Shown: positions 1-10,125, counted from the stretch's first letter. The stretch: DNA of 13,434 bases from Gonium pectorale (GCA_001584585.1 LSYV01000044.1:767504-780937), one strand, 5' to 3'. Program-made: numbers and translations. Notes: generated by a model from the letters alone, not told the origin.

Positions 1-324
1 CCGGTGTGTCGAACTTCACCTGGTAAACCGTTACTTGTCCAGGTGGAGCTGCGGTGTTGTTGTTGTCGCGGTCACCGGTCCGACGGCGCTCAGCGGTTAC
101 TAGACCGTCGTGCGCCCAGCCCGCCCCCCGGCTGTATACAGACCTGGAATGACGAAAGGAAACACGCTGTCCAGAAGGTCCAGATGCCGGGCCTATTTCC
201 TCCACACGCCAAGACGCTATGCACACAGAAAGAGGGAGTCATGTACGCCACGCAATTCAGAACTGAAAGGCCGGTCAAAGCACATTGTCAGGTTTCTGGG
301 ATCAGGACAGCTCTCGTGTGATCC
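1..324. other. no gene recognised at left edge
   Basis: Reading frames of 60 to about 110 codons exist on both strands here, but none resembles a known family or shows convincing splice sites or a biased third position. The stretch lies beyond the probable poly(A) site of the minus-strand gene that ends at 1091, so it is likely intergenic or the edge of a neighbouring transcript. Confidence 0.4.
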
Positions 325-1090
325 GCGCCCTGGGTTGCCGTTACAAGTCAAAGCGCCACTCCAGCTCCTGCCCCGTGCTTCGGCTGGTAACGCCGGCAAC
401 ATCGGGTCCTCTGACCACGTACATTTTGTGCGAGAGGTCTCCACCTAACACTTCCCAGTGGCTCTTAGCAACCCTCATGCCAGGCAATGCAGCCCGGATC
501 TAGCGGGCTGCTCTCGCTAGCTCTCGACGCCTCACGCAGCGCTCGGACGGACACGGTCGGACGCCATACAGGGTTGGTTGGTTGGAGACTTGCAGTTCAC
601 GGTGGTTCACGACATCACATGCCATTGGGTTTAAAGCCTGCAGCGCAAGCTGCCAGATTTGCAGACCATCATGTATACGCCCACAGCCTACCGTGCACCT
701 AAGCATGCATGAGAACACGCCAGCGCATCGGTCGCCGGGGAAGGCCATCCCCGACGGACTTCATCCGCCACTTGAAGCCCGCGGTTAGCACTTCCTGCTA
801 AAATACTCCTCGCGCGAAGCTGCCTCTCAGTTGCTCACTTCCCTCAAGGCCTGTTCAATCATCCCCATGTCAATCTACTCCATTTTCAAGATACATGGTC
901 GCATTCCTAACCCCACACGTTCGAGTGATAGCCGTGCCCCGCAGCTTGCTGTTGGCACAGGCAGCGGGACCGCAACGAGCCGTGCTGCCGCTCTGCTCCA
1001 GAGCGGTAAGCGTGGGATGTTGGAGCCTCCTTCTGAGGGTCCCTGCCTCACGCCCCAACCACGACTCTCCGGTGCGCCGCGCGGCCGCCT
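325..1090 (-). other. probable 3'UTR of the secreted cysteine-rich protein gene
   Basis: The stretch downstream of the stop codon at 1093..1091 (minus strand) contains no convincing coding frame. The first TGTAA on the minus strand after the stop is at 345..341. TGTAA is the usual poly(A) signal in Chlamydomonas and its relatives, and a 3'UTR of about 750 nt is normal there. The end point at about 325 is inferred from the signal position, not seen. Confidence 0.45.
341..345 (-). terminator. candidate poly(A) signal TGTAA
   Basis: The plus strand reads TTACA, so the minus strand reads TGTAA. It is the first copy downstream of the stop at 1091. A 5-mer also occurs by chance, so only its position supports it. 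Confidence 0.4.
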
Positions 1091-2529
1091 TTACGTGTCG
1101 CCGGGCCGGCCGATCCAAGCCACCCGGCCCCGCAGCTGCTTCTCGCAGATGCTGGCAGAGCACGTGCACCTGTTGCCGCGGGGTTTCGAGGACGACGGTG
1201 GAGGACTATATTGGGCGACAGGTACAAAAAGGCTTTGCGCATGCTCCTAAAACGAAGAAATAACGTATGGGCAACATAATTATGATTCGTGCGTGAACGT
1301 ACTTTGCTGCCTTGTTGATGGCATAATCACACGCCGGTTTTGTGGTCCGGGTTGTAGCGAGACACTGAGGCGGCACACGATGGGCTTTGGGCTGCCCCCA
1401 CCAATCGATCATCCGGATCCCGAACCCCCACCGCGCCGGCTACGTGCATGCCCGGAGCCGGACCACCACGCGCTGTCCTCCTTTTGGCGGGTAGGCCCCT
1501 TCCGGACTTGTGGAAGGCGCCTCCTACCGACCCACCGCACCCACCAGGAGTATGAGCTGGGGTCGGAGTTGCGGCGGATGGGCCCGGACAGCGGGTTGTG
1601 GTGCGCCACCGTGGGGTCGTCCTCGTTGACCTCGTTGTCCACATTCTACAGGGCAGGAAGGGGCCCAGGGAGTGAAAAGGTTAGGAGCCGCATTCCAATG
1701 ACCGCAAGGCCGTTGGCGGCGTCAGGCAGTCATAGGCAGGACTGCACGTATCACTCAAAGCACATGGCAAAGCATGGCGGACGCGTGGCAAAGCCGGAGA
1801 GCAGAGGGAGGACAAGGTTTGGCCGCGTTCATGTCGCGCTACGCAACGGCAGTGGCACAGCCTTACCTGAGACCGGTACTGACTTGCTCCCCCCCAAGTA
1901 CACTGCCCTTGTCCCCGATCCTGACCTGAATGTCCACGCAGCACACCATGTGGTCGCTGGCGGAGCGGGGGAAGCAGTGGTCCGTCTCGTCCTGCCGCCA
2001 GCCGTGCGAGGCCCCCGGGCTGCGCAGCGTGCCACAGCAGCGCCGCCCGCCGCGCGGCCAGGCGCAGCCGCCCCCCGCCGTCTCGTTGCGCTGCTCTAGC
2101 TCTGCGCTCGTCGCAAACTGCAGGCACGCATGTACGGGACGGCGGGACGGGAATACGGAATGGGACCGGCCGCGTCAGGCCGCGCCAGGTTGGGCGAAGT
2201 GCGGGCAGACAGGGTTGGCACGCATGGCGAATGGATGACACCGCGGTACGGATGGAATGGGGCCAAGGTCTGGGGTGGTCGTGCTGGATGGGAGCTCAGA
2301 CCCCCAAGCCGGAGGCTGCGAGGCCCAGCGAAGTGTACTTGCGAGTGTTTTTAGGAAAGCATGTTTCATGGCAATACACAGGGGGTGCTTGGACAACAAG
2401 GCGGGCTCCAAGCGGGCCGCGCATGACCACACGATGGACAGAGTATCAGTATGGATGGCCGCCTACCTCCGCTCCAAATGCAGATGCACAGAGCGCCGCT
2501 AGCGCGGTAATCAATACAAGAAATCGCAT
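1091..2529 (-). CDS. small secreted cysteine-rich protein, four exons, family not named
   Basis: I read four exons on the minus strand: 2529..2467, 2117..1926, 1645..1545 and 1169..1091 (stop TAA). Introns of 349, 280 and 375 nt start GTAGGC, GTCAGG and GTGGGT and end CAG, TAG and CAG; all phases agree. The product is 144 aa. Residues 1-21 look like a signal peptide: MRF, then a hydrophobic run, then ASAFGAE. The mature part has nine cysteines (39, 48, 49, 69, 80, 81, 120, 122, 127) and one N-glycosylation sequon (N32-E-T). Striking segments are SHGWRQDETDHCFP, HHNPLSGPIRRNSDP and YSWCTCSASIC, the last formed exactly across the third splice junction. I have an impression that similar YSWCTCS proteins occur in volvocine algae but cannot name the family. 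It is probably extracellular or in the cell wall. Function is unknown. The weakest join is the second, with its unusual GTCAGG donor. Confidence 0.72.
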
Positions 2530-4364
2530 TGTTGATTGACCTGCACCTTGTGAAGTGAACCGCAAATACTACAGAGGTTTGGTTGTCTGACAGCCAAGTG
2601 TTTCAGGCAAAGACTTCTTTCTTTAAGGAAAGGGGTGGAATCGAGGGTCAACCGTGGACCAACCAGAACCACAACTGGTCTCGAAATCTAACCGTCAGTC
2701 CGTCACTCTGTCCCAACTTCCGAGATCCCGACTCCCGAGAGCACGGGCTCGATTCAACGCTGTCGTGGGTAGCTGAAGACACGCCCCAACGCTGGTTTGC
2801 CCCGCCCCTAAAACCCCCGGCCCACACTACTCTCACTACTGAGTAAGCAGGGTATCGTGTACCGTCATCTGTGCCCAGCAGCTGCCTGGGGCACGCATCA
2901 GGGGGCGACTGAAGGCAACGGACACACAGTGAGGACCGACCGCCACTTACGTTGATCTGTACACGTCACACACCTCACTCCGTCGGTTGCCCTTCTCGTG
3001 CCAGCTTTTTCCCCGCGCCAGTGAAATCAACTGGTCGTCTACATAACTCGCCGTGAGCTGTCTGCCGTGCCAATCGGACACCCCCGCCAATGCCGCCATC
3101 CGTGCATCCCGTCTGTGCCTCGTCCGTGGCGTGGGCCGTACAGTAAAGCAGGTGATGCCTGGGTAGAGAGGTGTGGCCCCCTCAATGCAGCGTCTCACTT
3201 TTCGGAGACGTGCTGAATGCAAACTAGGGAAGCAAGGGCACCAGAACAGGAGCGAACTTGCATCCAGGAGCCATGCTGTCGTCAATTAAATTACGGTTTT
3301 CACGGGCGCCCCCCGTGGGTGGACCGCCACGCGCTCACGTAAGAGATGCAGCCTGTGCCCCAGCGACGCTGAAGACCATGCTCGACTCCCATTCAGCCAT
3401 CCGCCATCACTCTTCATATGGACGCGCACGGCACCTCTACTCCTGGACGCCCACGGCGCTCGACACGTCAGCTCCTACGCAAGGGCGGGGTCGCCGCCAC
3501 AAGCCGCTTCCTCTCGCATCCAACCTGCAGCCCGACGGGTTGTGTGGCCGCGCTTGGCGGCCCGTACGAGAACGGCGACGCTCATTCCGAAACACGGCGT
3601 AATCCCTACCCATAGAGTCCGATTTTCCACACCGCCAGCGGTGTCCACACAGTCAAGCCAGCCCCGATTCACGCGGTACTCCACACGCGGAGCTCCCTAG
3701 CATTAGGCGCTCCCAAAACTGCTGCAGATACCGCAGCGCCATGCCCCTTCCCTGGGGCCGGGGTTATTAATAGCAGCCCAAGCTACATTCCGCTTCGCCC
3801 TCGTCCAAAGCTCAGCGACTCCCCAACGGTTTACGAAAATCAAGCCACAGCTGCTGCTTTGGGAGCTGGCCCTGCGGGCCCTCAGCCTTGCCATACAAGC
3901 ACGGTCCTGTTCCACATTTGCAGTGCGCCTGAAACAGACAACTGCACATTACGCGGCCCTACCGACCAACTCCTGCCACCCTTCCCCTACCCTCGCCAAG
4001 CCTTGACGCCCAGCCCTCGCATCCAAACGTGCTCACCAACGTGCTCCGTACGGCTGAGCCGCCAGGCAACCCACATCGTTGGGACCACCCGAGCCGTCCC
4101 CAGCCTCAAGCCCTGCTTCTTACGCCTGCCCCTCAAGAGGCTCAGCCCCACGGGCCGCGGGGCTCTCCATCGTGCGCATGTTCTTGAGCTGCTCCGCGCC
4201 TGTGTTGCAACGCAGGGGAGGGAGAATCCAAGCCAGGAGGGAGTACATAACGGAGGGGTATCCAGGACCCGAGGTATTAAGGAGCCCAAGGGCTGTCCTT
4301 CAGCGGCTATGAGTAAGCACGCCAACTGGGTCGTTCGACCACATTTGGCCTTCGTTTGGGTGGG
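2530..4364. other. intergenic stretch: shikimate kinase 3'UTR and promoter of the downstream minus-strand gene
   Basis: Both flanking genes are on the minus strand, so this 1.8 kb should hold the 3'UTR of shikimate kinase at the high-coordinate end and the promoter and 5'UTR of the secreted-protein gene at the low end. Reading frames up to 169 codons occur (3859-4368 plus), but their composition is mixed and no family, splice pattern or conserved motif is visible. No minus-strand TGTAA was found here, so the shikimate kinase transcript end is not located. No TATA element was evident upstream of 2529; the start context is ACAATGC. Confidence 0.5.
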
Positions 4365-7300
4365 CTAAACCTCTGCAACTCGAGCGAGCGTTGCGCGGGG
4401 AGGGGCTGCATGCCTTGGGGCTTTCCTGGGGTTTTGAGGAGACTTGAGATGCCAGGCCTGGGGAGCCTGGGAGGGACCTCCGCGGCATGCAGCCTGGAGC
4501 TGACGCAGAGCCGCCGGGCTCGCGCAGCGCCCGCGCCCCGCGGGGCACGGCCAGCCCCCCCATGCCCCAATCCCACCCGCATCGCCAACGGCCATCCGCC
4601 CCCCCATCCCCCATCCCCCATCCCCATCCGTACCCCATCCCCATCCGTACCCCATCCCCATCCAGCGCGCTCGGGCTCGTGGCAACCAATGGTGCAACCG
4701 TCCGCACTCCACCCTCGACGTAAACGGCAAAGGCGCAAGAGCGTGAAGTTCATGCGCAGGGCGCGCGATCAATCTCAAATAAGGGAAAACAATACGGGTA
4801 CCACACCCACCCTCAATGCGGAAGTTCATGCGCTCCGCCTGCTCCCGCTTCTTGGCCTGGACCTTCTCGTTCACCGCCGTGAGCAGTCGGTACATGACCG
4901 CCGCCGTGGGCGCGCCGCTCTCCGCGTCCCGGCCAAAGCCCTCCAGCGGCACCACCACATCCGCGTTCTCGTAGTACTTGCGCCGCTGCTCCAGCAGGGA
5001 GTCCAGCTTGCTCTTGGCGGCCGCCTCCAACTCGGCGGCCGAGGGACCGCCCTCGGCGCCGGCCGCGGCGGCGGGCAGGCCGTCTGCGAGCAGGGGCCGC
5101 TTCTCGATGCCGTCCTTGGCGACGCGGCGCGCGAGCAGGGCGGTGTCGCCATGCAGCCAGCAGACGATGCCCATCTGCGGGCGCGGGGCAAAATGCACAA
5201 AATAGATGTAAGGTTTGGTTTGGGCTATGTGCCCATCGTGTGCGTCGGGGGACTGGGGTTGATGTAGATAGCTTGACGATCAATAAAAACCCAGCAGCCA
5301 GGAGCAGGACCATGCCTTACGGTCGATTCGCGTTCGTGCGGAACCTGTCGTGGTCTTTTGGGGCACGCTGCCGAGGCAAATACCGCATTGACGGGCCACC
5401 GCGTGACCGTGAACATGCCGTACTAGTAGGCCGCGCGGCTGTCGTCGCTGGAGCGGCGAGCTGGCGGGCGATCGTACTCGCGCCGAACATGCATGGCGCA
5501 CGCACGCGGCCGTCGTACCTGCATGTAGCCCCAGTTCTCCGGGCGCAGCACGGCGCCGCCGCCCGTGGCGATGACCAGGTTGCGGTATGGGGACAGCTCC
5601 TTGACGATCTGCGGCCAGGTCAACGAGGTCAGGGCACGACAGGGGCGGGGGTGCGAGTGGTTCACCAGGGGGGGTACTGGTTGGACGGGTTGGGCGCCTT
5701 CGCCGGGATCTCCTGTTCCCTGGAGGCCATGGCAATCGCAGCCCTCCGAATCCAGTGGCATGGCAGGCGACAAGCGCTGGCTCTGCCCCTCCCTGGCTCG
5801 CCGCCGGCTCACCCCTCCCCTCCCTCCCCTTTCCCTCCCCCACACCCGTCCGCCGGTCACCCCCACCTGCGACTCGCACTGCCTGAAGTAGTCCTGCCCC
5901 TCCTCCGCAAAGATGGAGCTCACGGGCCGCTTGTCGTGCGCCAGCTCAATTACCGAGTCGGTGTCAAAGAAGGCGTACTTGAGCGTGTTGGCGAGCATCT
6001 TGCCCACCGTGGACTTGCCGCTGCCCATCATGCCGACCTGGGGGCCCGAGGCGTCGGGGCGGGTTTGGCATGGCACACGTCCTTCCAAGCCCCACGAGCC
6101 AGAGTGGCCCAACCTTGATGTCATCCCTGTGGCTCTTTCGGCTGTACTCCGGGGGGTCTCGCCCACAGTGCCCTTGTCGTGCCGGCCAAGGAAGGAAAGT
6201 AAGAGCCAAGAGCAGGAGGGGCGGTAGAGGGATGAAGCCAAGGGCTGCCGGAGGGTCAGTAAGACGCGGAACGCTGCCGACAAGGGTGTTGCTGACCATC
6301 ACGCCAGCCCGCGGGAATCTGACATTCGACACGGCAGACACCTTTGCGGTTATCCCCGCCCCTTGCTAGACAACAGCTAGCCGAAACCAGCCGCTTAGGC
6401 AGCCGCAAACATGCCCGGCGCGCGAATCCAGGTCTTCGTCGCCACGGACGCCGCATTCCCAAGCGGGCCCGCCTGCCCCAGCCGACTGCCTCGCAGGTCG
6501 GGGCGGCCCCTTCGGGGCCTAGGCTTCAGGCCAGGGCCCCGCCTTCGAGCTTGGCAGGTATGAAACAGGAGGCCCTCCTCAGACCGCCCTACAGCGGCCG
6601 GGCATCCCGGCCCCAGGGCAGGCAGGGCGGACGCTGCACGACCCACAGGCTGCCATGACCAGGGAACACGCCTGTTGCATGCGATGCAAGCCGCTAACAG
6701 ACAACGTGGAGTGAACCGTCGGCAGCAGCCGAGCAGGCGAACCCAGCGGTCGAAAGACGGCGGCCCCAGGGATGGACATCAGTCCTGGGCCCGGGCTGTC
6801 CGGCGAGGGCGCCCCCTGCCCTGCCGGCACGTGCCCCCACCCCCACCCCCACCCCCACCCCCACCCCCACCCCCACCTCGGGTGCAGCGCACGTACCCAG
6901 ACGATGGGCCCCAAGCTGCTGAGCCTGTGCTCTGCCCGGCCCGCCCCGTCCCTTCCCATGGCCCCAGGCCCCCGTAACCCTGCCTGTACTGCCACTGCCC
7001 TCATGGCCCAAGCCCGGGAAACCCTCCAACAGCGCAGCATGAGGTACCGTGCTACGGCCGCTGCCGGGAGCTGGTGGCCGTGGCGCACAGGGCGTGGTGG
7101 CAGCTGCGGGCACGCCGGTTGGAGGGGCATCCCGAGCTCGCGATCGGGCCCCACAGCATGGCGCTGAGTTCACACCCGCGATGTAGGTGCAGGGATACGG
7201 GGCGGAGCTCTTGCCGCCAGGGCCCCGTACCACCGCCTGCCCCGTACGGACCGGCTCACGTACCCCAGGCGCCTGACCGCATTTTGCAGGCTACGTATGG

Positions 7301-7760
7301 GGAAGGGTCCCTGGGCCAAGGCACCGCAGGTCAGGCCACGCCAGATGCCTGCCGCCTGCGTCACCGCCGGCGATGGCCCCAAGGCATAGGGGCAGCAACA
7401 ACGCGCCTCCGGGAGCCTCACCAGCCAGATGTTGCAGCCCTTGAGGTCCTTCGCGAGCTCGTCCGTTACTTCCTTGACCTTATCGCCGAGCAGGTCAAAG
7501 TCCTCCTCCCACGGGTACGGGTGGTCGGGAGTGCGGCCATCATTGGCGTCCGCCGCTGCGCGCACCACCACGAGCACGGGCGCCCGCCGAGCATCCACGC
7601 GCTGACGCCAGGTGTTCAAGGGCGCTACGATCCTCGGCGATGCTGTGAAGGGGGCGAACCGCTGAGCAGCGACAGGCCGCAGCAGGGCGGCGTAAGATGA
7701 GGACTGCCCGCTGGCGACTGGCGCCCCGCTAGACTTTCTGAGCTTTTGGGTAGCGGCCAT
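4365..7760 (-). CDS. SHK1: shikimate kinase, plastid-targeted (EC 2.7.1.71), multi-exon
   Basis: This enzyme phosphorylates shikimate with ATP to shikimate 3-phosphate, step five of the plastid pathway to chorismate. Exons on the minus strand are 7760..7422 (residues 1-113), 6037..5867 (114-170), 5608..5519 (171-200) and 5174..4811 (201-321), all with GT-AG borders and matching phase. A tiny last exon, 4372..4365 (E-V-stop), is inferred. Residues 1 to about 65 are Arg/Ala/Ser-rich, like a plastid transit peptide. Residues 114-123 hold the Walker A loop GMMGSGKST with K121. FFDTD (D138, D140) and IFAEEGQDYFR (R165) match shikimate-binding residues, TGGG at 185-188 is the family's glycine motif, EKRPLL (R226) fits the ATP lid, and R264-R265 in LLEQRRKYY match the late conserved arginine. 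The start ATG has an AAGATGG context. The symbol follows C. reinhardtii naming from memory. Confidence 0.93.
4373..4810 (-). other. inferred intron 4 of shikimate kinase, in phase and stop-free
   Basis: A strong donor GTGGGT follows the codons for RIE at 4811, and TTGCAG at 4378..4373 is a good acceptor leading to E-V-stop. The interval is 438 nt, a multiple of three, with no in-frame stop. It contains the GGGGAT-rich repeat, whose translation (Gly/Trp/Met-rich) is unlike shikimate kinase. I treat it as an intron; retention would add 146 residues before the same stop. Confidence 0.4.
4602..4666. repeat. 17-bp tandem minisatellite in shikimate kinase intron 4
   Basis: The unit CCCCATCCCCATCCGTA occurs at 4616-4632 and 4633-4649, and a third copy with a changed end lies at 4650-4666. 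It is preceded by shorter CCCCCAT repeats from about 4602. On the transcribed minus strand the tract is GGGGAT-rich. Confidence 0.9.
5800..5856. repeat. pyrimidine-rich tract in shikimate kinase intron 2
   Basis: A run made mostly of C and T (CCCCTCCCCTCCCTCCCC and similar) lies inside the 258-nt second intron of the minus-strand gene. The pre-mRNA would carry the purine-rich complement, so this is not the splice-acceptor polypyrimidine tract. It looks like simple-sequence expansion. Confidence 0.6.
6038..7421 (-). other. long intron 1 of shikimate kinase
   Basis: This 1384-nt intron separates the transit peptide and N-terminal helix (ending CNIWL) from the P-loop exon (starting VGMMGSGKS). 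The donor is GTGAGG at 7421 and the acceptor is CCCCAG ending at 6038. It is three or more times the length of the other introns in the window. No second gene is convincing inside it; apart from the hexanucleotide tract and a small GC hairpin at 6505-6519 I see nothing in it. Confidence 0.85.
6834..6877. repeat. (CCCCCA)7 microsatellite, TGGGGG on the transcribed strand
   Basis: Seven exact CCCCCA units run from 6834 to 6875, followed by CC. The tract lies in intron 1 of the minus-strand shikimate kinase gene, so the pre-mRNA carries seven UGGGGG units, enough G-runs for a quadruplex. The Pro/His or Gly/Val frames across it are simple-sequence artefacts. Confidence 0.97.
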
Positions 7761-8022
7761 CTTGGTTGCAAGCAATGGATAATAGGGACCGCCCAAGAAC
7801 TCAGTTAGGTAGCAAGGTGCAAGTGAAGCCGCGATTAGCGTCACGCTGGGCGCAAGTCATACACAGTGAGTGAAGGCATCCGACTAGTAAGGCAAAGTGG
7901 CGAGTACGTCGAATCCATGCTCTGGTGCCTTCTTCTTACACAGCACCGTGTGCAGCATTGACATTCTTACCGTATTCAATTCTAATATTGTACTATTTAT
8001 TACAGCTTACGCTACGTCACAT
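7761..8022. promoter_or_regulatory. divergent promoter region between shikimate kinase and the SET gene
   Basis: Only 262 bp separate the shikimate kinase start codon (7760, minus) from the SET-gene start codon (8023, plus), so both 5'UTRs and core promoters should lie here. The stretch 7965-8005 is strikingly AT-rich for this genome (TTCTAATATTGTACTATTTA) and ends in TTACAG at 8005, so part of it could be a 5'UTR intron of the SET gene. A 14-codon upstream frame begins at ATG 7917 and ends at TGA 7959-7961. Confidence 0.6.
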
Positions 8023-9385
8023 ATGCGAGGGACACTGACCCAGCCTACTCCTGGCGTTGTCCGCGCTCCGCTCCTTAGCGGCGGGAGCTGCGAGCTTCGT
8101 GGCAGGCATGTCTCAAACCCAGCAGCACTCAGCGCTCTGGCGCAGGCCACGTTGGAGGCCCCCGCCAGGCCAACCCTGACAGCCACAGACGCAACGTTGC
8201 GCGCCTGGATTAGCGAGCACGGCGGCTCGGTCCTGAGCAGCCTGCGCCTCACCGATAACGCCCCGTGTGGCTGCCGCGGCGTGGTCACCGACGAGCCCCT
8301 GTCCATCGACGAGGCCCGGACAGCCCGCCTCATCGTAGTCCCCGAGCGGCTTTACATGACCACTGACGACGCGCGGCAGCTGCTAAGTCCCCTTGGCGCA
8401 AAACGTTTTACGCTGTCGTTCTGGCAGCGCGAGCTCCCTGCCGTTGTCCAGCTCGCCATCCTGTTGGCGGTTGAACGCCGGCGCGGCGACGAGTCCTTCT
8501 GGGCGCCGTACATCCGCAGCCTGCCAGACTACGTGCCATGCGCCTGGGCCTGGGGCGATCAAGAGCTCGGGGGTGCGCTTGCGGCCCTGGGGCCATGGGC
8601 TGCGGGCTGGGAGCCCGCTGTGGCGTCCGCGCGGCGGGGCGTGCGACAGCGGGCGGAGGAGGCGGTCAAGCGCTACGGGCGGCACCTGCCTGGTGGCGTG
8701 GCGATAGACGACGTGGTGTGGGCGATGGGACAGGTAGGGGCCGAGATGGGATGGGCGGTTGTGCTTGGGACGGGCAGCACTGCTCGGTGTTGGCTGCTAG
8801 TATCAGCTCCTTGGACCGGGCTCTGGGGCCGAGCCCACGTGGCCGAGCCCGAGCGCCGAGCCCGGGGGTGGCTGCGCGTCGCGGCGACTCCTTGCCAGGC
8901 ACAGCGCGTTTGGCACTATTAGAAGGAGCCACGCTGTGAGCCAGGCCGTTGCATCCCAGCTGTGATCCACTCCGAACAAAACCACCTGCCGCACGCCCCA
9001 CCCTTACTCCAACGCCGGCAGGAGAACGGGCGAAAGCGGCTAGCATCCAGCTCCGCTCCTATCAAACCATGTTTCTTACCAACGCCCGCAGGTCCTGTCC
9101 CGCTCCTTCGGGCGCGACCCAGACGTCGGCCTGGCGCCGTTCATTGACCTGTGCAACCACCGCCACGGCGCGCCACGACCTGCGGGCTTCGTGGACGAGC
9201 GGTACGGTGCGCCGTACGCCTACGTGGAGAGCAGCGCGTTTGGGCGGCCCCGGCCGCTTGCGGCGGGCGACGAGGTGTACGTGTCGTACGCCGCCGACGG
9301 GGGAGACCCGCTGGCCGCATTCCTTAACCTTGGCTTCGTGCCGCCCGAGCTGGTTCCGCAGCAGGGGCAGGCCCTGTCACCCTAG
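8023..9385 (+). CDS. SET-domain protein lysine methyltransferase, Rubisco LSMT/SETD3 class
   Basis: Two exons, 8023..8733 and 9092..9385, are joined in phase across a 358-nt intron (CAG|GTAGGG ... CGCAG). An in-frame stop at 7888-7890 makes ATG 8023 the first usable start, and the product is 334 aa. Residues 1 to about 50 could be an organelle transit peptide. From about 56 the order follows plant Rubisco large-subunit methyltransferase: LRAWISEHGG, LIVVPERLYMT (103-113), a helical insert with FWAPYIRSLPDY (159-170), AIDDVVWAMGQ|VLSRSFGR (227-245) across the splice junction, LAPFIDLCNH with N259-H260 (the S-adenosylmethionine-contacting NH), and GDEVYVSY with candidate catalytic Y303, then FLNLGFV. 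It ends 14 residues after that and lacks the usual C-terminal substrate-binding domain. Substrate is unknown. Fit to the class is good; Rubisco as substrate is speculation. Confidence 0.87.
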
Positions 9386-9622
9386 TGATACCCCGGGGCA
9401 GCACGCTCCATAGAGTTGTGGCGATCACCCAAGCTGGCGATCAACTGGAAAGTGCACCGTCGTGACAGGGGGTGGCCTCGTCGCTGCGGGGAGCCCCGAG
9501 TTGTGGCAAGGCCTTGCCGCCTGGGCCGGCGTCCACCCGATGAGGAGGCGCGGGCGCCACGACATCAGCAGTTCCGGCACGTGGTAGCCGCAGACGCGTC
9601 AGCGGAGATATCTCTTGCCCCG

Positions 9623-10125
9623 GCCGGAGCTGGCAACGCAAGAGCCGGGCGCTTCGAGGGTAGCGGGCGCAACGATAGCGTGGGACTCATTGCTGCCGGA
9701 GCTGGCAATGCCGGTATTGGCGTGGCAGTTCGGGAAGGGCTGAAGCTAGGAGCAGACGTTGCCGCAGGAGTAGTAGCGGCCACGGTACGTGGGTGAAAAG
9801 TATAGCCATCGCTGCAACAGCAGGGGACAGCTGCTTGAGTTGGTATGACCGCCGGAGTTGGCGCCGCAATGCCTGCAGTCGCCGCATAAGTGAGGGCTTC
9901 CGCGCCTCCGCTGCTGCCGGCTCTGCGGTGACGCCGACGCTGCTCGCTCACTCCGGCAACGGTACGCGACGGTGGTGCCTGCATGGCTGGCGCCGCAAGG
10001 GAGTTTGAGGAGAAGGTCTTGGATGTCAACGGGCTGGTCGCCAGCAGCATTCCAGGGTGATGGCTCCGCAGGGAAAGTTGTGGCTGCCACACTCCGCAGT
10101 TTCCATCGCGGCTTGCCGGAGTTAG
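9623..10125. repeat. dispersed degenerate GCCGGAGYTGGC repeat
   Basis: Related copies lie at 9623-9639 (GCCGGAGCTGGCAACGC), 9695-9712 (GCCGGAGCTGGCAATGCC), 9851-9873 (GCCGGAGTTGGC, then CGCAATGCC) and 10115-10125 (GCCGGAGTTAG). The starts are 72, 156 and 264 bp apart, so this is a decayed interspersed array rather than a clean tandem repeat. Confidence 0.6.

Noticed and set aside
1293..2099. Plus-strand open frame of 268 codons
   Set aside because: It lies antisense to exons 2 and 3 of the minus-strand secreted-protein gene, whose splice sites, phases and signal peptide are coherent. Its own translation is Arg/Pro/Ala-rich with no family.
3859..4368. Plus-strand open frame of 169 codons
   Set aside because: No family motif or splice structure is visible, and it overlaps the expected 3'UTR of shikimate kinase on the other strand.
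4356..5267. Plus-strand open frame of 303 codons
   Set aside because: It is the antisense of shikimate kinase exon 4 and the GC-rich repeat; the minus strand has clear family motifs.
5240..6118. Plus-strand open frame of 292 codons
   Set aside because: It is antisense to shikimate kinase exons 2 and 3 and crosses two of its introns. The length reflects high GC content, not coding.
6579..7233. Minus-strand frames of 179 and 191 codons with Gly-Val or Gly-Trp runs
   Set aside because: They sit wholly in shikimate kinase intron 1, and their repeat is the TGGGGG microsatellite read as protein.
7917..7961. 14-codon upstream frame before the SET gene
   Set aside because: The transcription start and any 5'UTR intron are unknown, so it may not be in the mRNA; a short frame like this is common by chance.
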